Source of the DNA: Seriola aureovittata | Taxonomy: Eukaryota > Chordata > Actinopteri > Carangiformes > Carangidae | NCBI RefSeq assembly: GCF_021018895.1 | Contig: NC_079374.1 | Location: forward strand, 179,712 to 243,711 | Reading direction: 5' to 3' | DNA: 64,000 bases | Shown: positions 32,267 through 44,880 of the stretch, in pieces | Numbering within the stretch: the first letter of the stretch is position 1 | Layout: each line of letters opens with the position of its first letter | Position numbers and translations under genes: made by a program | Notes under the pieces: model-generated | What the model was told of the DNA's origin: nothing | Database searches by the model: none | Seen by the model: the letters and a program-made list of their open reading frames with translations, nothing else

Positions 32267-35200
32267 ACATTGTCAGGATGTATGTTGTCAGGATGTTGTA
32301 CATTGTCAGGATGTGTGTTGTCAGGATGTTGTGTGTTGTCAGGATGTGTGTTGTCAGGATGTTGTACGTTGTCAGGATGTTGTACGTTGTCAGGATGTTG
32401 TACGTTACGTTGTGAGGATGTTGTACATTGTCAGGATGTTGTACGTTACGTTGTCAGGATGTTGTACATTGTCAGGATGTTGTACGTTGTCAGGATGTTG
32501 TGCGTTGTCAGGATGTTGTACGTTGTCAGGATGTTGTACGTTGTCAGGATGTTGTGCGTTGTCAGGATGTTGTACGTTGTCAGGATGTTGTGCGTTGTCA
32601 GGATGTTGTACATTGTCAGGATGTTGTACGTTGTCAGGATGTTGTGCGTTGTCAGGATGTTGTACGTTGTCAGGATGTTGTACATTGTCAGGATGTTGTG
32701 CGCTGTCAGGATGTTGTACGATGTTTTGTGTTGTCACGATGTCGTATGTTACGTTGTCATGATTTTGTGTGTTGTCCAAATGTGGTATATTGTCAGGATG
32801 TTGTGCATTGTCAGGATGTGCATTGTCAGGATGTTGTGCATTGTCAGGATGTTGTATGTTACGTTGTCAAGATGTTGTGTGTTGGCAGGATGTTGTACGT
32901 TGCGTTGTCAGGATGTTGTATGTTACATTGTCAGGATGTTGTATGTTACATTGTTAGGATGTTGTACGTTACATTGTCAGGATGTTGTACATTACGTTGT
33001 CAGGATGTTGTGCATTGTCAGGATGTTGTGTGTTGTCAGGATGTTGTACGTTACGTTGTCAGGATGTTGTGCATTGTCAGGATGTTGTGTGTTGTCAGGA
33101 TGTTGTATGTTGTCAGGATGTTGTACGTTACGTTGTCAGGATGTTGTGCATTGTCATGATGTTGTGTGTTGTCAGGATGTTGTACGTTACGTTGTCAGGA
33201 TGTTTTATGTTACATTGTCAGGATGTTGTCTGTTACGTTGTCAGGATGTTGTATGTTGTCAGGATGTTGTACGTTACGTTGTCAGGATTTTTTGCATTGT
33301 TAGGATGTCGTACGTTACGTTGTCAGGATGTTGTGTGTTACGTTGTCATGATATTGTGTGTTGTCAGGATGTCGTACGTTACGTTGTCAGGATGTTGTAC
33401 GTTACGTCGTCATGATATTGTGTGTCGTCAGGATGTCGTACGTTACGTTGTCATGATTTTGTGTGTTGTCAGGATGTTGTATCTTGTCAGGATGTTGTGC
33501 GTTGTCAGGATGTTGTGCGTTGTCAGGATGTTGTCCGTTGTTAGGATGTTGTGCGTTGTCAGGATGTTGTACGTTGTCAGGATGTTGTGCGTTGTCAGGA
33601 TGTTGTGTGTTGTCAGGATGTTGTACATTGTCAGGATGTTGTGCGCTGTCAGGATGTTTTGCGTTGTCAGGATGTGTACGTTACGTTGTCAGGATGTTGT
33701 GCGTTGTCAGGATGTTGTACGTTGTCAGCATGTTTTGTGTTGTCAGGATGTTGTACGTTACGTTGTCATGATTTTGTGTGTTGTCAAGATGTGGTATGTT
33801 GTCAGGATGTTGTACGTTACGTTGTCAGGATGTTGTGCATTGTCAGGATGTTGTGTGTTGTCAGGATGTTGTATGTTGTCAGGATGTTGTACGTTACGTT
33901 GTCAGGATGTTGTGCATTGTCATGATGTTGTGTGTTGTCAGGATGTTGTACGTTACGTTGTCAGGATGTTTTATGTTACATTGTCAGGATGTTGTCTGTT
34001 ACGTTGTCAGGATGTTGTATGTTGTCAGGATGTTGTACGTTACGTTGTCAGGATTTTTTGCATTGTTAGGATGTCGTACGTTACGTTGTCAGGATGTTGT
34101 GTGTTACGTTGTCATGATATTGTGTGTTGTCAGGATGTCGTACGTTACGTTGTCAGGATGTTGTACGTTACGTCGTCATGATATTGTGTGTCGTCAGGAT
34201 GTCGTACGTTACGTTGTCATGATTTTGTGTGTTGTCAGGATGTTGTATCTTGTCAGGATGTTGTGCGTTGTCAGGATGTTGTGCGTTGTCAGGATGTTGT
34301 CCGTTGTTAGGATGTTGTGCGTTGTCAGGATGTTGTACGTTGTCAGGATGTTGTGCGTTGTCAGGATGTTGTGTGTTGTCAGGATGTTGTACATTGTCAG
34401 GATGTTGTGCGCTGTCAGGATGTTTTGCGTTGTCAGGATGTGTACGTTACGTTGTCAGGATGTTGTGCGTTGTCAGGATGTTGTACGTTGTCAGCATGTT
34501 TTGTGTTGTCAGGATGTTGTACGTTACGTTGTCATGATTTTGTGTGTTGTCAAGATGTGGTATGTTGTCAGGATGTTGTGCATTGTCAGGATGTGCGTTG
34601 TCAGGATGTTGTGTGTTGTCAGGATGTTGTATGTTACGTTGTCAGGATGTCATACGTTACGTTGTCAGGATGTTTTGCGTTATGTTGTCATGATATTGTG
34701 TGTTGTCAAGATGTGGTATGTTGTAAGGATGTTGTGCGTTGTCAGGATGTTGTACGTTGTCAGGATGTTGTCCGTTGTCAGGATGTTGTACGTTGTCAGG
34801 ATGTTGTACGTTGTCAGGATGTTGTACGTTATGTTGTCAGGATGTTGTGTGTTGTCAGGATGTTGTATGTTACATTGTCAGGATGTTGTGTGTTGTCAGA
34901 ATGTTGTACGTTACGTTGTCAGGATGTGTTGTGTTGTCAGGATGTTGTACGTTACGTTGTCAGGATGTTGTGCATTGTCAGGATGTTGTATGTTACATTG
35001 TTAGGATGTTGTGTGTTGTCAGGATGTTGTACGTTACGTTGTCAGGATGTTGTATGTTACATTGTCAGGATGTTGTATGTTACATTGTCAGGATGTTGTA
35101 TGTTGTCAGGATGTTGTATGTTACGTTGTCAGGATGTTGTACATTACGTTGTCATGATTTTGTGTGTTGTCAAGATGTGGTATGTTGTCAGGATGTTGTG

Positions 35201-36358
35201 CATTGTCAGGATGTGCGTTGTCAGGATGTTGTATGTTACGTTGTCAGGATGTTGTACGTTACGTTGTCAGGATTTTTTGTGTTGTAATGATGTACGTTGT
35301 CAGGATGTTGTGTGTTGTCAAGATGTGGTATGTTGTCAGGATGTTGTACGTTATGTTGTCATGATTTTGTGTGTTGTCAAGATGTGGTATGTTGTAAGGA
35401 TGTTGTGCGTTGTCAGGATGTTGTACGTTGTCAGGATGTTGTCCGTTGTCTGGATGTTGTACGTTACGTTGTCAGGATGTTGTACGTTACGTTGTCAGGA
35501 TGTTGTGTGTTGTCAGGATGTTGTACGTTACGTTGTCAGGATGTTGTATGTTACGTTGTCAGGATGTTGTATGTTACATTGTCAGGATGTTGTGTGTTGT
35601 CAGAATGTTGTACGTTACGTTGTCAGGATGTTGTACATTACGTTGTCAGGATGTTGTATGTTACATTGTCAGGATGTTGTGTGTTGTCAGAATGTTGTAC
35701 GTTACATTGTCAGGATGTTGTACGTTACGTTGTCAGGATGTTGTATGTTACGTTGTCAGGATGTTGTATGTTACATTGTCAGGATGTTGTGTGTTACGTT
35801 GTCAGGATGTTGTAAGTTACATTGTCAGGATGTTGTGTGTTACGTTGTCAGGATGTTGGGTGTTGTCAGGATGTTGTATGTTGTCAGGATGTTGTACGTT
35901 ACGTTGTCAGGATGTTGTGCATTGACAGGATGTTGTACATTACGTTGTCAGGATGTTGTGCATTGTCAGGATGTTGTATGTTACATTGTCAGGATGTTGT
36001 ACGTTACGTTGTCAGGATGTTGTACATTACGTTGTCAGGATGTTGTGCATTGTCAGGATGTTGTATGTTACATTGTCAGGATGTTGTACGTTACGTTGTC
36101 AGGATGTTGTATGTTACGTTGTCAGGATGTTGTATGTTGTCAAGATGTTGTATGTTACGTTGTCAGGATGTTGTATGTTGTCAAGATGTTGTATGTTACG
36201 TTGTCAGGATGTTGTATGTTGTCAAGATGTTGTATGTTACGTTGTCAGGATGTTGTATGTTATGTTGTCAGGATGTTGTGTGTTGTCAGGATGTTGTGAG
36301 TTAAGTTGTCAGGATGTTGTGTGTTGTCAGGATGTTGTACGTTACGTTGTCAGGATTT
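32267..36358. repeat. 4.1-kb minisatellite, 18-bp unit GTTGTCAGGATGTTGTAC with +5 variant
   Basis: Head-to-tail units GTTGTCAGGATGTTGTAC alternate with versions carrying an extra GTTAC (23 bp). Point variants include CATTGTC, TGTTGTC and AAGATGTGG. It contains a near-perfect higher-order duplication of 766 bp. The plus strand is T/G rich and lacks stop codons in several frames, so Cys/Val-rich frames of up to 660 codons appear. These shift between frames at every 5-bp insertion and are not genes. Confidence 0.97.
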
Positions 36359-37378
36359 TGTTGAGTTGCTGCTTTTGATTTGACATTAAATTGTTTTTGT
36401 AATATTTATATTTTGTGTGTTTGTGTTTGGTGACATCACATTGGTCCTGAATGTTATGTGAAGACATTTTCAGTTTTATAGTGGGTAGTTGAAAAGGGAA
36501 ACAGTGGAGTGATGTCGGATTATATATGTGTGTGACCACTGTATAAATAGTAGTACTGATGTAGACTGTGGTATTACTTCTCTTTGTGGACCTCAGACCT
36601 GGATTACACCCCCCCAGGTCTGAAGATGAGTGCAGGATGATAATCTTCATCCTGATGCAGAGACACCTGTCACAGCAGCAGAGTGCATCCCATAATGTCT
36701 CTGTAAGCAGATTAGGTCCTCTAATGCCAGGTATTTGAGGAATATTCATGCAGCTAAGTGCTTATGTAATGTCTCCGAGCATCCTGCCTTTTTGTTCTGG
36801 TATTCCCCCCACCCCCAACCCTCCCCACCCTCCTCCGCTACTGAGGAGCCCTGAGGCCTCCTCACCCACATCAAAGCCTCCAAATCAGACAGGAAATATC
36901 TCTCTGTACACATACTGTACACACAAACACACACACACACACACACATACAGATCTGTTCATCATCACAAACCTGACACTGAGCTGTTGACATATGTCAA
37001 AAATAATCTGCTGCTCAAACACAATTTATCATTTACATAAGATACAATCACAAACACACATCTACAATCAGATAAAACTGTTTTTCACCATTAGATAAAA
37101 TCACATGTGAATGGATGACAGACACTCTTGATTGTGGGGAAGGAGTCAGGGATTGAACCTGTGAAACTCTGAAAACAACAAGAAAAACGTACAACTACTA
37201 ACAACGTTATTAATATCTGTGGAAATATTCAAAAACACATTTTAGATATCTGTGTATTTACCATGTGTTTTTACAGTGTGGTTTTATACAGTGTGTTTGT
37301 GTTTCCAGCAATCAGCTGGCGAAAAGACTGATTGTCACCCAGTTTGTGTTAGTAAGTGAGTCTGTTGACAGGTACAGG

Positions 37379-37416
<38 letters not shown>

Positions 37417-38784
37417 GGGGGGGGGGGGCTGGGACTCTCCATTAAGTGAAACAACTGGAACAGATTTGATGAAATGAGGCTCATTAGAGCGTCGAGGACG
37501 AGGAGGAGCTGCTCATTTACATCCAGCTGCAGTCTCTGCACTCGGCTGCTCCACTTAATTAGAGGAAGAGATTAGCATCGTTCAGGAGCTCCACCTTCAC
37601 CATGTGAGGCAGGTTAACACACACACATGTTCCCACAACAACAGCCAACAGCTGGGTAGCCACCGTGGCAACAACAACCTGCTGCAGCTGCAGGATCAAA
37701 CTCACACTGATGGCAGAGAGTACACACACACACCTACACACTAACAACAGGATGACGACAGGGGGAGTGATGAGCAGAGGTGCTTGGAGACATTGATAAC
37801 AAGAAGGAGTGAAACATCAGGTTTATAAGACGTCTCTGTGAGGACGGTGGATTTCCCTCCTTTAGTCTGATCTTAAAACAGGATGAACTTTAACACCTGA
37901 CACTGTAGCCTAGGTGAATGAAATAGTTACTCAAAGTGTCGGGCACCAGACAGGAGAATAATAAGAACGTCCCAATCCTGTCATTTTTTCGAAAATAAAC
38001 GTATAAGAAACTTAGCAAGATAACCCACTTAGCCTGTTACCCTAGCTACAAAAGTATACCACATGAGAGAAATAAACACCATTTAGCAAAGCACTTTCAT
38101 CAATGAAATGCTATCGGAACCAAAGCAGTCAAAACGATCAAAGCACTCAAATCAAAATAAGAGTATAAGTCTTATTCAAAGTCTTTCTTTCCCACTTCCA
38201 AATGAAATCTTTTTAGTTATTTCTTCTCTTTTTTTCCCCAATTATATAGGTTAATCCAAGCAATATATATATTCCATATCCATGTAAGAAACAGAAATAA
38301 ATCACATTTAAATACAGTTCCTAAGTTAAATCCTAAAAGTCCTTTAAATATTTTCTGGCATATATTGTTGGGAGTTGTGTGTTAATGAGTGTGAATGGGT
38401 TAAATTCAGTTCAATTGTGTGTGTGTTGTTTGGGCCTGGATGGTTGTCCAAAGAGGCAGGGAAAGGGGCAGTGGAGCAGGTTAAGTTTAGTTGAGGGGGT
38501 TACAGGGGAGAGAGTAGGGGAAGCCTGGAGAGTTAAAGGCAGGAAGACTTAACATTTATCTTCTCTTTCTTGAGATCCAGGATCAGGGAACAGCTTCCGA
38601 GCATATCCAAGGGAAGACAGACAATCTTTCCTCCCAAACACACTCCGGGGATCAGCACACTTCCTCTGTCTAGGATTATTTAGGGTGATCCTGAAAAATC
38701 CAGCCGGTCCCTTGGTACTACTGCCACTCTTTTTACTTATATGAAGTTCCCTACCTCTGTAAGAGGTTGGAAAGATTGTCTTGG
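36359..38784. other. Intergenic sequence, partly regulatory-looking, partly repeat-derived
   Basis: 36640-36790 and 37430-37580 are unique islands with TAAT/ATTA words and no repeats. (CA)n at 36925-36947 and (GT)n followed by G17 at 37381-37428. 37920-38780 is AT-rich on the left and GC-richer on the right, unlike its neighbours. A TGTCGGGCACCA word near 37940 recalls an inverted LTR primer-binding site, but no LTR pair or gag/pol frame is visible, so I leave it unassigned. Confidence 0.4.
37381..37428. repeat. (GT)n followed by G17
   Basis: About fifteen GT units, then C and seventeen G. Confidence 0.93.
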
Positions 38785-38872
38785 TACCTGGTGCCTGGTC
38801 TCTGGTCCCTGGTCTCTGGTCCCTGGTCCCTGGTCTCTGGTCCCTGGTCTCTGGTCCCTGGTCTGTGGTATG
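38785..38872. repeat. Heptamer minisatellite, small left block (CTGGTCN)
   Basis: About twelve CTGGTCC/CTGGTCT units of the same type as the large block at 39159-40743. It is separated from that block by about 286 bp of non-repeat sequence. Confidence 0.93.
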
Positions 38873-39158
38873 GACCTGTTTTCTTGAAGAGGTTTGGTAA
38901 ATTGTCCAGAAACTGGATTAAGTTATTGCCTCATTTTACTCTCACCCCTCTCTGCTCCCCTCCATGTTGCTTTTTGTCAAACCTTTCCCCTCCCCCGGCT
39001 CACAGGTGTGTCTCATTTATCTCCTCTCCTTCTTCCCCTCTTCCTCTTCCTTTCCTTGTGGGAGGTAAAGGGCAATGCTGCTCTTTTTTTTTATGCCCTT
39101 TCTGCAACATCACTTTAGTGACATTTTACTTCTGCTTTCAGGTAATGTTCTTCCTTTC
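38873..39158. other. Non-repeat segment between two heptamer blocks
   Basis: Pyrimidine-rich unique sequence (CCCCTCTCTGCTCCCCTCC, CTCCTTCTTCCCCTCTTCC). No gene recognised. Its position between two blocks of one satellite suggests either a later insertion or independent seeding. Confidence 0.6.
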
Positions 39159-40743
39159 CTCTCTGGTCCCTGGTCCCTGGTATCTGGTCTCTGGTCTCTG
39201 GTCTCTGGTCCCTGGTCTCTGGTCCCTGGTCCTTGGTCCCTGGTCTTTGGTCCCTGGTCTCTGGTCTCTGGTCCTTGGTAACTGGTCTACAGTCCCTGGT
39301 CCTTGGTAACTGGTCCCTGGTCCCTGGTCTCTGGTCCCTGGTCTCTTGTACTTGGTAACTGGTCCCTGGTCCTTGGTAACTGGTCTCTGGTCCCTGGTCC
39401 TTGGTAACTGATTTCTGGTCCCTGGTCCTTGGTAACTGGTCCCTGGTCCTTGGTATCTGGTCCCTGGTCTCTTGTACTTGGTAACTGGTCCCTGGTCCTT
39501 GGTAACTGGTCTCTGGTCCCTGGTCCTTGGTAACTGATTTCTGGTCCCTGGTCCTTGGTAACTGGTCCCTGGTCCTTGGTATCTGGTCCTTGGTCCCTGG
39601 TCCCTGGTCTTCGGTAACTGGTCCCAGGTCTCTGGTCCCTGGTCCTTGGTAACTGGTCCTTGGTCCCGGGTCCCTGGTCCTTGGTAACTGGTCTCTGGTC
39701 CCTGGTCCCTGGTCTCTGGTCTCTGGTCTCTGGTCCCTGGTCCTTGGTAACTGGTCTCTGGTCTCTGGTCCCTGGTCCTTGGTATCTAGTCTCTGGTCCC
39801 TGGTCCTTGGTAACTGGTCTCTGGTCTCTGGTCTCTGGTCCCTGGTCCCTGGTCCTTGGTAACTGGTCTCTGGTCCCTGGTCCCTGGTAACTGGTCCCTG
39901 GTAACTGGTCTCTGGTCTCTGGTCTCTGGTCTCTGGTCCCTGGTCCCTGGTCCTTGGTAACTGCTCCTTGGTCCCTGGTCTCTGGTCCCTGGTCCCTGGT
40001 CCCTCGTATCTGATCTCTGGTCCCTGGTCCTTGGTCCTTGGTCCCTGGTCCCTGGTCCTCGGTAACAGGTCCCTGGTCCCTGGTCCCTGGATACTGGTCT
40101 CTGGTCACTGGTCCCTGGTCCTTGGTAACTGGTCCCTGGTCCTTGGTAACTGGTCTCTGGTCCCTGCTCCTTGGTAACTGGTCTCTGGTCTCTGGTCCCT
40201 GGTCCTTGGTAACTGGTCTACGGTCCCTGGTCCTTGGTAACTGGTCTCTGGTCCCTTGTCTCTTGTACTTGGTAACTGGTCCCTGGTCCTTGGTAACTGG
40301 TCCCAGGTCTCTGGTCCCTGGTCCTTGGTAACTGGTCCCTGGTCCCGGGTCCCTGGTCCTTGGTAACTGGTCTCTGGTCCCTGGTATCTGGTCTCTGGTC
40401 TCTGGTCCTTGGTAACTGGTCTCTGGTCTCTGGTCCCTGGTCCTTGGTATCTAGTCTCTGGTCCCTGGTCCTTGGTAACTGGTCTCTGGTCTCTGGTCCC
40501 TGGTCCCTGGTCCCTGGTCCCTGGTCCTTGGTAACTGGTCTCTGGTCCCTGGTAACTGGTCCCTGGTCCCTGGTCTCTGGTCCCTGGTCCTTTGTAACTG
40601 GTCTCTGGTCTCTGGTCTCTGGTCCCTGGTCCTTGGTAACTGGTCTCTGGTCTCTGGTCCCTGGTCCTTGGTAACTGGTCTCTGGTCTCTGGTCTCTGGT
40701 CCCTGGTCCTTGGTAACTGGTCTCTGGTCTCTGGTCCCTGGTC
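39159..40743. repeat. 1.6-kb heptamer minisatellite (CTGGTCC/CTGGTCT, with TTGGTAA)
   Basis: Seven-bp units CTGGTCC, CTGGTCT, TTGGTAA and CTGGTAT. The order CTTGGTAACTGGTC recurs every few units and defines longer higher-order units. Frames such as PWSLVSGPWSLV on plus and Asp/Gln/Gly-rich on minus are artefacts. Confidence 0.96.
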
Positions 40744-41380
40744 CAGTCGTTCAGATCCGGCTTGGTTCAGTTCTGTCTGGTGTCTTAGTGAGTGCGTGTA
40801 TCATGTGCAGCAGCTGGGAGTTGTAGTTCATGACGCGCTGCAGACAAAGATCCTCTGTGAAGACAGATGGAGTTTGTGGTTTTGGTGTGCTGTGCTGTTG
40901 TGGCAGTGACAGTGTGAGATAAACTGCTCCAAGATAACGAGGTGTAAACACAGCACACATGAGTCCTGTCCAGAGCCGGACGTGCTGCTGTCAGTTGGGG
41001 GGGGGGTCCATATTCTTTTATCTTTTCCTGCAGGTTGTGAGGAGATCCCGACCTGTCAGTCAACATCAGCTGCTTGAAGTTTCCTCCTCAAGATAAACTG
41101 GATTCTGCTGAAACTGAACTGAGTTTTTGTCAAGTATTTATTTCCATGTGTTTCCTCAGGTGTGTTTTCAGGTGTGTGTCTCACGTTTTCACAGATCAGC
41201 TGGTTTAAATTTTTGTTTCGTTTGGTTCCTGTTTGAAATGATCGATGGTCAAATTCATAGTTTTATAGAAATGAAATGTTTGTAATGTGAAAAGTATTGA
41301 ACAGGATAACGTATAAAAACAGCAGTGTGGTCCTTTAAAATGAGTTCAGTGAGCGGCTTTACAGTCTCGGCAGGGGTGGG

Positions 41381-41418
41381 GTGTGTGTGTGTGTGTGTGT
41401 GTGTGTGGGGGGGGGGGG
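41381..41418. repeat. (GT)n followed by G12
   Basis: Same organisation as the tract at 37381-37428. Confidence 0.92.
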
Positions 41419-42304
41419 CGGTCAGTAAATCCAAAATGTACAAAAATAAAAGCCTATTAGAGGAGTGAAACATTTTGATCTATCAGATTGCAAATACAAA
41501 CAATGTCAACACCCAAACACATCTGCTGCAGCTTATCTGCCTCCACTGCTCTTAATATGCTCCTAATGCGCCGCCTCGCCTCCCTGCAGTCCACTTCCAC
41601 TGCCTCCATGTTTATACCTCCACATGCTGAGTGCTTCCACTCAGAGAGGATTTCAGCTGTAAGCTGCTGGATGTGAACTCACCTCTCCTCACAGACCTGC
41701 TCCCTCAAACATCCCATATGTTTATCTGACTTCAACTCTCCCACGGAACTTGAACTACTCATCTCTTTCATTAATTAGTGAGTGTGTCCAAACAGGAGGG
41801 AGGAGCGTTATCATCATCATCATCATCATCATCATGGTGTTGAACTGATACCTGAACACAGTCTGTTGGCCACAGCTCAAACACTCAGAGGATTTTCATG
41901 TCAGCCTGTAAGAGGCTTTTATTTTTATACTAATGCCTGACTGCTGCCATGATTCACCTGATGATGTCATCACCAGCCAAAACAAGCAGTGGCATGATGG
42001 GAAAATATGTTTATGTTTTGGAGAGAAAAGAGGAAGATTAAAGATATAAAATGATAAACCACAACCAACCTTAGGATCAGTTAGACAATCTAGATGAAAC
42101 AGTGACACCTGCAGGACAGGTGAAAGGGAGGGGTCAGTCTGTGTGAAGTGGTGGGAGGGGCCTCCTCAAGGCGTGTTAGCATCAGGACGCTGTGAACGGA
42201 GAGATCCACTCTGATGACACAGCTTCAGGTGTCGACTGTCCAGGCCGCGTCAATGGCGGGAAAGTGGTGGGGTGTGGCAGCCTGACTACTGCTGAACTTT
42301 GCTC

Positions 42305-42352
42305 ACCTGTTTATGTATTTGTGTGTCCACATACTTTTGGCCATTTATCAGC
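42305..42352. mobile_element. Possible mariner/Tc1-type terminal relic
   Basis: GTGTGTCCACATACTTTTGGCC resembles the terminus of several teleost mariner-like elements. No partner end or transposase was found. Low confidence. Confidence 0.25.
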
Positions 42353-44239
42353 AAATCTTTCTTCATATCACCAAGCTTCTATATTCTTATTTAATTTTGT
42401 ATTTTCCTCGTTTTTAGTTTTATTCATGGTCTTTTTCATCACTTCATTTCGTCTATAAACACTTTGTTAAATGAGAATCCACATTTATATAAAACACGTA
42501 AAACGAGTTTCTCTCTGTGTCATCGAGGAAAAACAAGTTGTATTTTTTCCTGGAACATCCACAGTTTGGAGATACAAGGTTTCTGTCATGAAACCAACAA
42601 ACAGATCATAAAAAATGAAACATGTAAATAAAGATGAAAAGTGTCTCTTGGGGTTTCCAGGTTTCCAGAATAAAAGCCTTTGATTCCCCCAGCTGCAGCG
42701 AGTGTTTTTCTTCTTCTTCTGTTTCTGAGGTGATTTCAGCCTCAAATTAAAAGCGAAGGCGTTCAGACAGACGAGCTGCATCGAAATCAGATTAGGAAAA
42801 TGGGGCAACCCCCACCCCCCCACCACCATCACCCCCACCCCCCTGGAGAGTCTGACATTCAGCTGGAGGAGATCTGACACCGCAGGAAAAAAATAAACAC
42901 TACATACTACAGTTACTACAGTACAGTACTTCAGACTACAAGTATAAACTACAGTACTTTAGTTCACTTTATATTCGTACTCTCACTGTGTCTGTTAGAA
43001 CAAACCAAACAAGATAAAAGTATTTCACCACTGACTGAGAAACAAACTGTCACTATGGAAACTGTTCGTGGATGTTTGTCTGTAATCAATATTTCAATAG
43101 TTCCACTGTATAAATGATGTGTTTACTGTCCAGGAATCTGTGTGGTGATGAACTGCAGTGAATCATAAAACTGTATTATATTCATTATTATATCATATCT
43201 CTATATAGGAGGTGGTGGAGCTAAAAGACGCTGTGTTGTTGTTCTGCTGAAACTGAAACATGAATTTCCTCTTGTAACTGAAGATAAAAACAGGTCAGAT
43301 CTCTCTGTTGGTGTGACGGCCCTCTGCTTTATCTTCAGGGCTGCAGACCAATGAGGAGCTTCATCAGCAGCATTGGACTCACCTGGATCAGGGTTGTACA
43401 TTTTCACTCAGCCACTCCCACACCAGACTCCTCCCTCTACCTGTTGTGTTTGTTGTGATCATTTTGTTGTAGATAAATTAGTTTGTCACTCATTATAGCC
43501 ATGTGTCTCCATGTTTTGGGCTGTGACATGTTATACAAGTCACTAATAAAAATTAAACAAGAAGAATGATAGAAGAAGAATGAGCAGGAGCAGCTGCAAC
43601 AGGCTGCGTTCATAGATGGTACTAAGCAACAAAATCTGAAGAAGAGATGAGAAGGAGGTCCAAAGAAGAAGGTGAAGGTGAAGAGCTGCGTTAACATCAG
43701 TGAGGATTTACAGTGGTAGAGACTGAACAGTCAGACTGAGAGAGATTCGGACCTGGATCTGGATCCACTGGGACCAATCTGCACCCTGAGTGACAGGCAG
43801 ACAGAGAGGATAGAGTTAAGGTTAGGAACCTCAAAGAGCTGAAAGGTCTGAAGACAGATGTGGCTGTTGCGCTGTTAATAGGTACTAACATTAGCTTGCT
43901 AACAGTTTGTGATGCTAACTCCAGCTGGTTAGTTAACAGGAAACCTTCGTCTTAGTGTCTAGTTTGGTAAGATACGTTGTTGGTGTGATGTTAGCTGTAG
44001 CAGCAGGAGAGTTGTGAGTCTGTCTGAATCTGGTCTCACCTTCACTGGATATTAGCCAGTGATAGTTAGCTGTCTATATATATATACACATATATGTACA
44101 TCATTTTTGTTACCTTCAGACAGACGCTCTGATTCTCTCCTCAGTGTTTCTCCAGATTATCCTTCTACACCTTTAATTGATACAGAGCTGAAGTGTGTGT
44201 ATATTTGAATATTTGTACTTTGTTTTTATGTGTGTGTGA

Positions 44240-44690
44240 ATATATAATTATCCCCACCCCCTCGTCTCCCCACAGACTCACAGAGGAAATGTCTGCTGAG
44301 TCCCCACGTTCCTCCAGACTCAGATGAATATGCATCCAGCTGAACACACCGAGACACATCAAACTTTAATCACCTCGTCGTATTTGCATTTGATTCCAGG
44401 AGAGCGGGAGGGGTGTGGGGGGGTATATTCCCAACGAGCGGTGACTCTGTCTTTGATGATTGGGACAATTAGGGCGGATCAAAGTGGAGGTTTGACGAGG
44501 CCTGCAGCTCATCTCCATAATGAAATTAACTCCAGATGAGAAGAATCAGTAACAGGAACAACTGATTGTTGATTATTCATTATTCAGACGCAGCAGAAAG
44601 AAGCTGTTTGTGCTGCTAATGTCGCCATTACAAACCGTGTTTTCAATTAACACTGTGTTAATTAACTGCTGCTTTACATCTGACCACGTT
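44240..44690. promoter_or_regulatory. Candidate conserved enhancer-like island
   Basis: A repeat-free segment with two POU octamer-like sites (ATATGCAT at 44328-44335, ATTTGCAT at 44382-44389), a TCF/LEF-like ATCAAAG (44478-44484) and several homeodomain-type TAAT/ATTA words (GACAATTAGG, CAATTAACACTG, TTAATTAAC). Motif density in repeat-free sequence is typical of developmental enhancers. No conservation data are available to me, so this is a hypothesis. Confidence 0.3.
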
Positions 44691-44824
44691 CCTCTGCTTG
44701 TTGTCTCCAGGCTTAAAGCTGTTGTTTGTTTCTGATGACATCACAAAGCTGATCGTCATCACATGATCAACAACGTCTAGACTGAAGGATTCATCAGAGG
44801 TGAGGCATGCTGGGAAACAAGTGC

Positions 44825-44880
44825 AGGGGAACTGTTAGCCTAGCTTAGCACAGACTGGGAGCAGGGAGCTGTTTGGAGGC
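44825..44880. mobile_element. Fragment of the dispersed repeat seen at 5950-6120
   Basis: GGGGAACTGTTAGCCTAGCT then TAGCACAGACTGGGAGCAG, matching the start of the other copy with a few changes. Confidence 0.55.

Larger units (their letters stand above)
40744..44239. other. Intergenic sequence, no gene recognised
   Basis: Mostly unique. Contains (GT)n plus G12 (41381-41418) and (ATC)n (41811-41834). 42640-42820 is a non-repetitive island with AAATTAAAAGCG and CAGATTAGG words. Short frames (for example 42485-42880 and 43437-43697) show no domain. Confidence 0.5.

Noticed and set aside
32237..36378. Cys/Val-rich open frames of up to 660 codons
   Set aside because: They follow the 18/23-bp minisatellite and shift frame at each 5-bp module. 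No splice or start context.
38767..40674. Frames of PWSLVSGPWSLV and DQGPGTRDQ type
   Set aside because: Heptamer satellite translations on both strands.
42192..42458. 88-codon frame with a hydrophobic C-terminus
   Set aside because: Overlaps a possible mariner-end relic. No family match or splice context.
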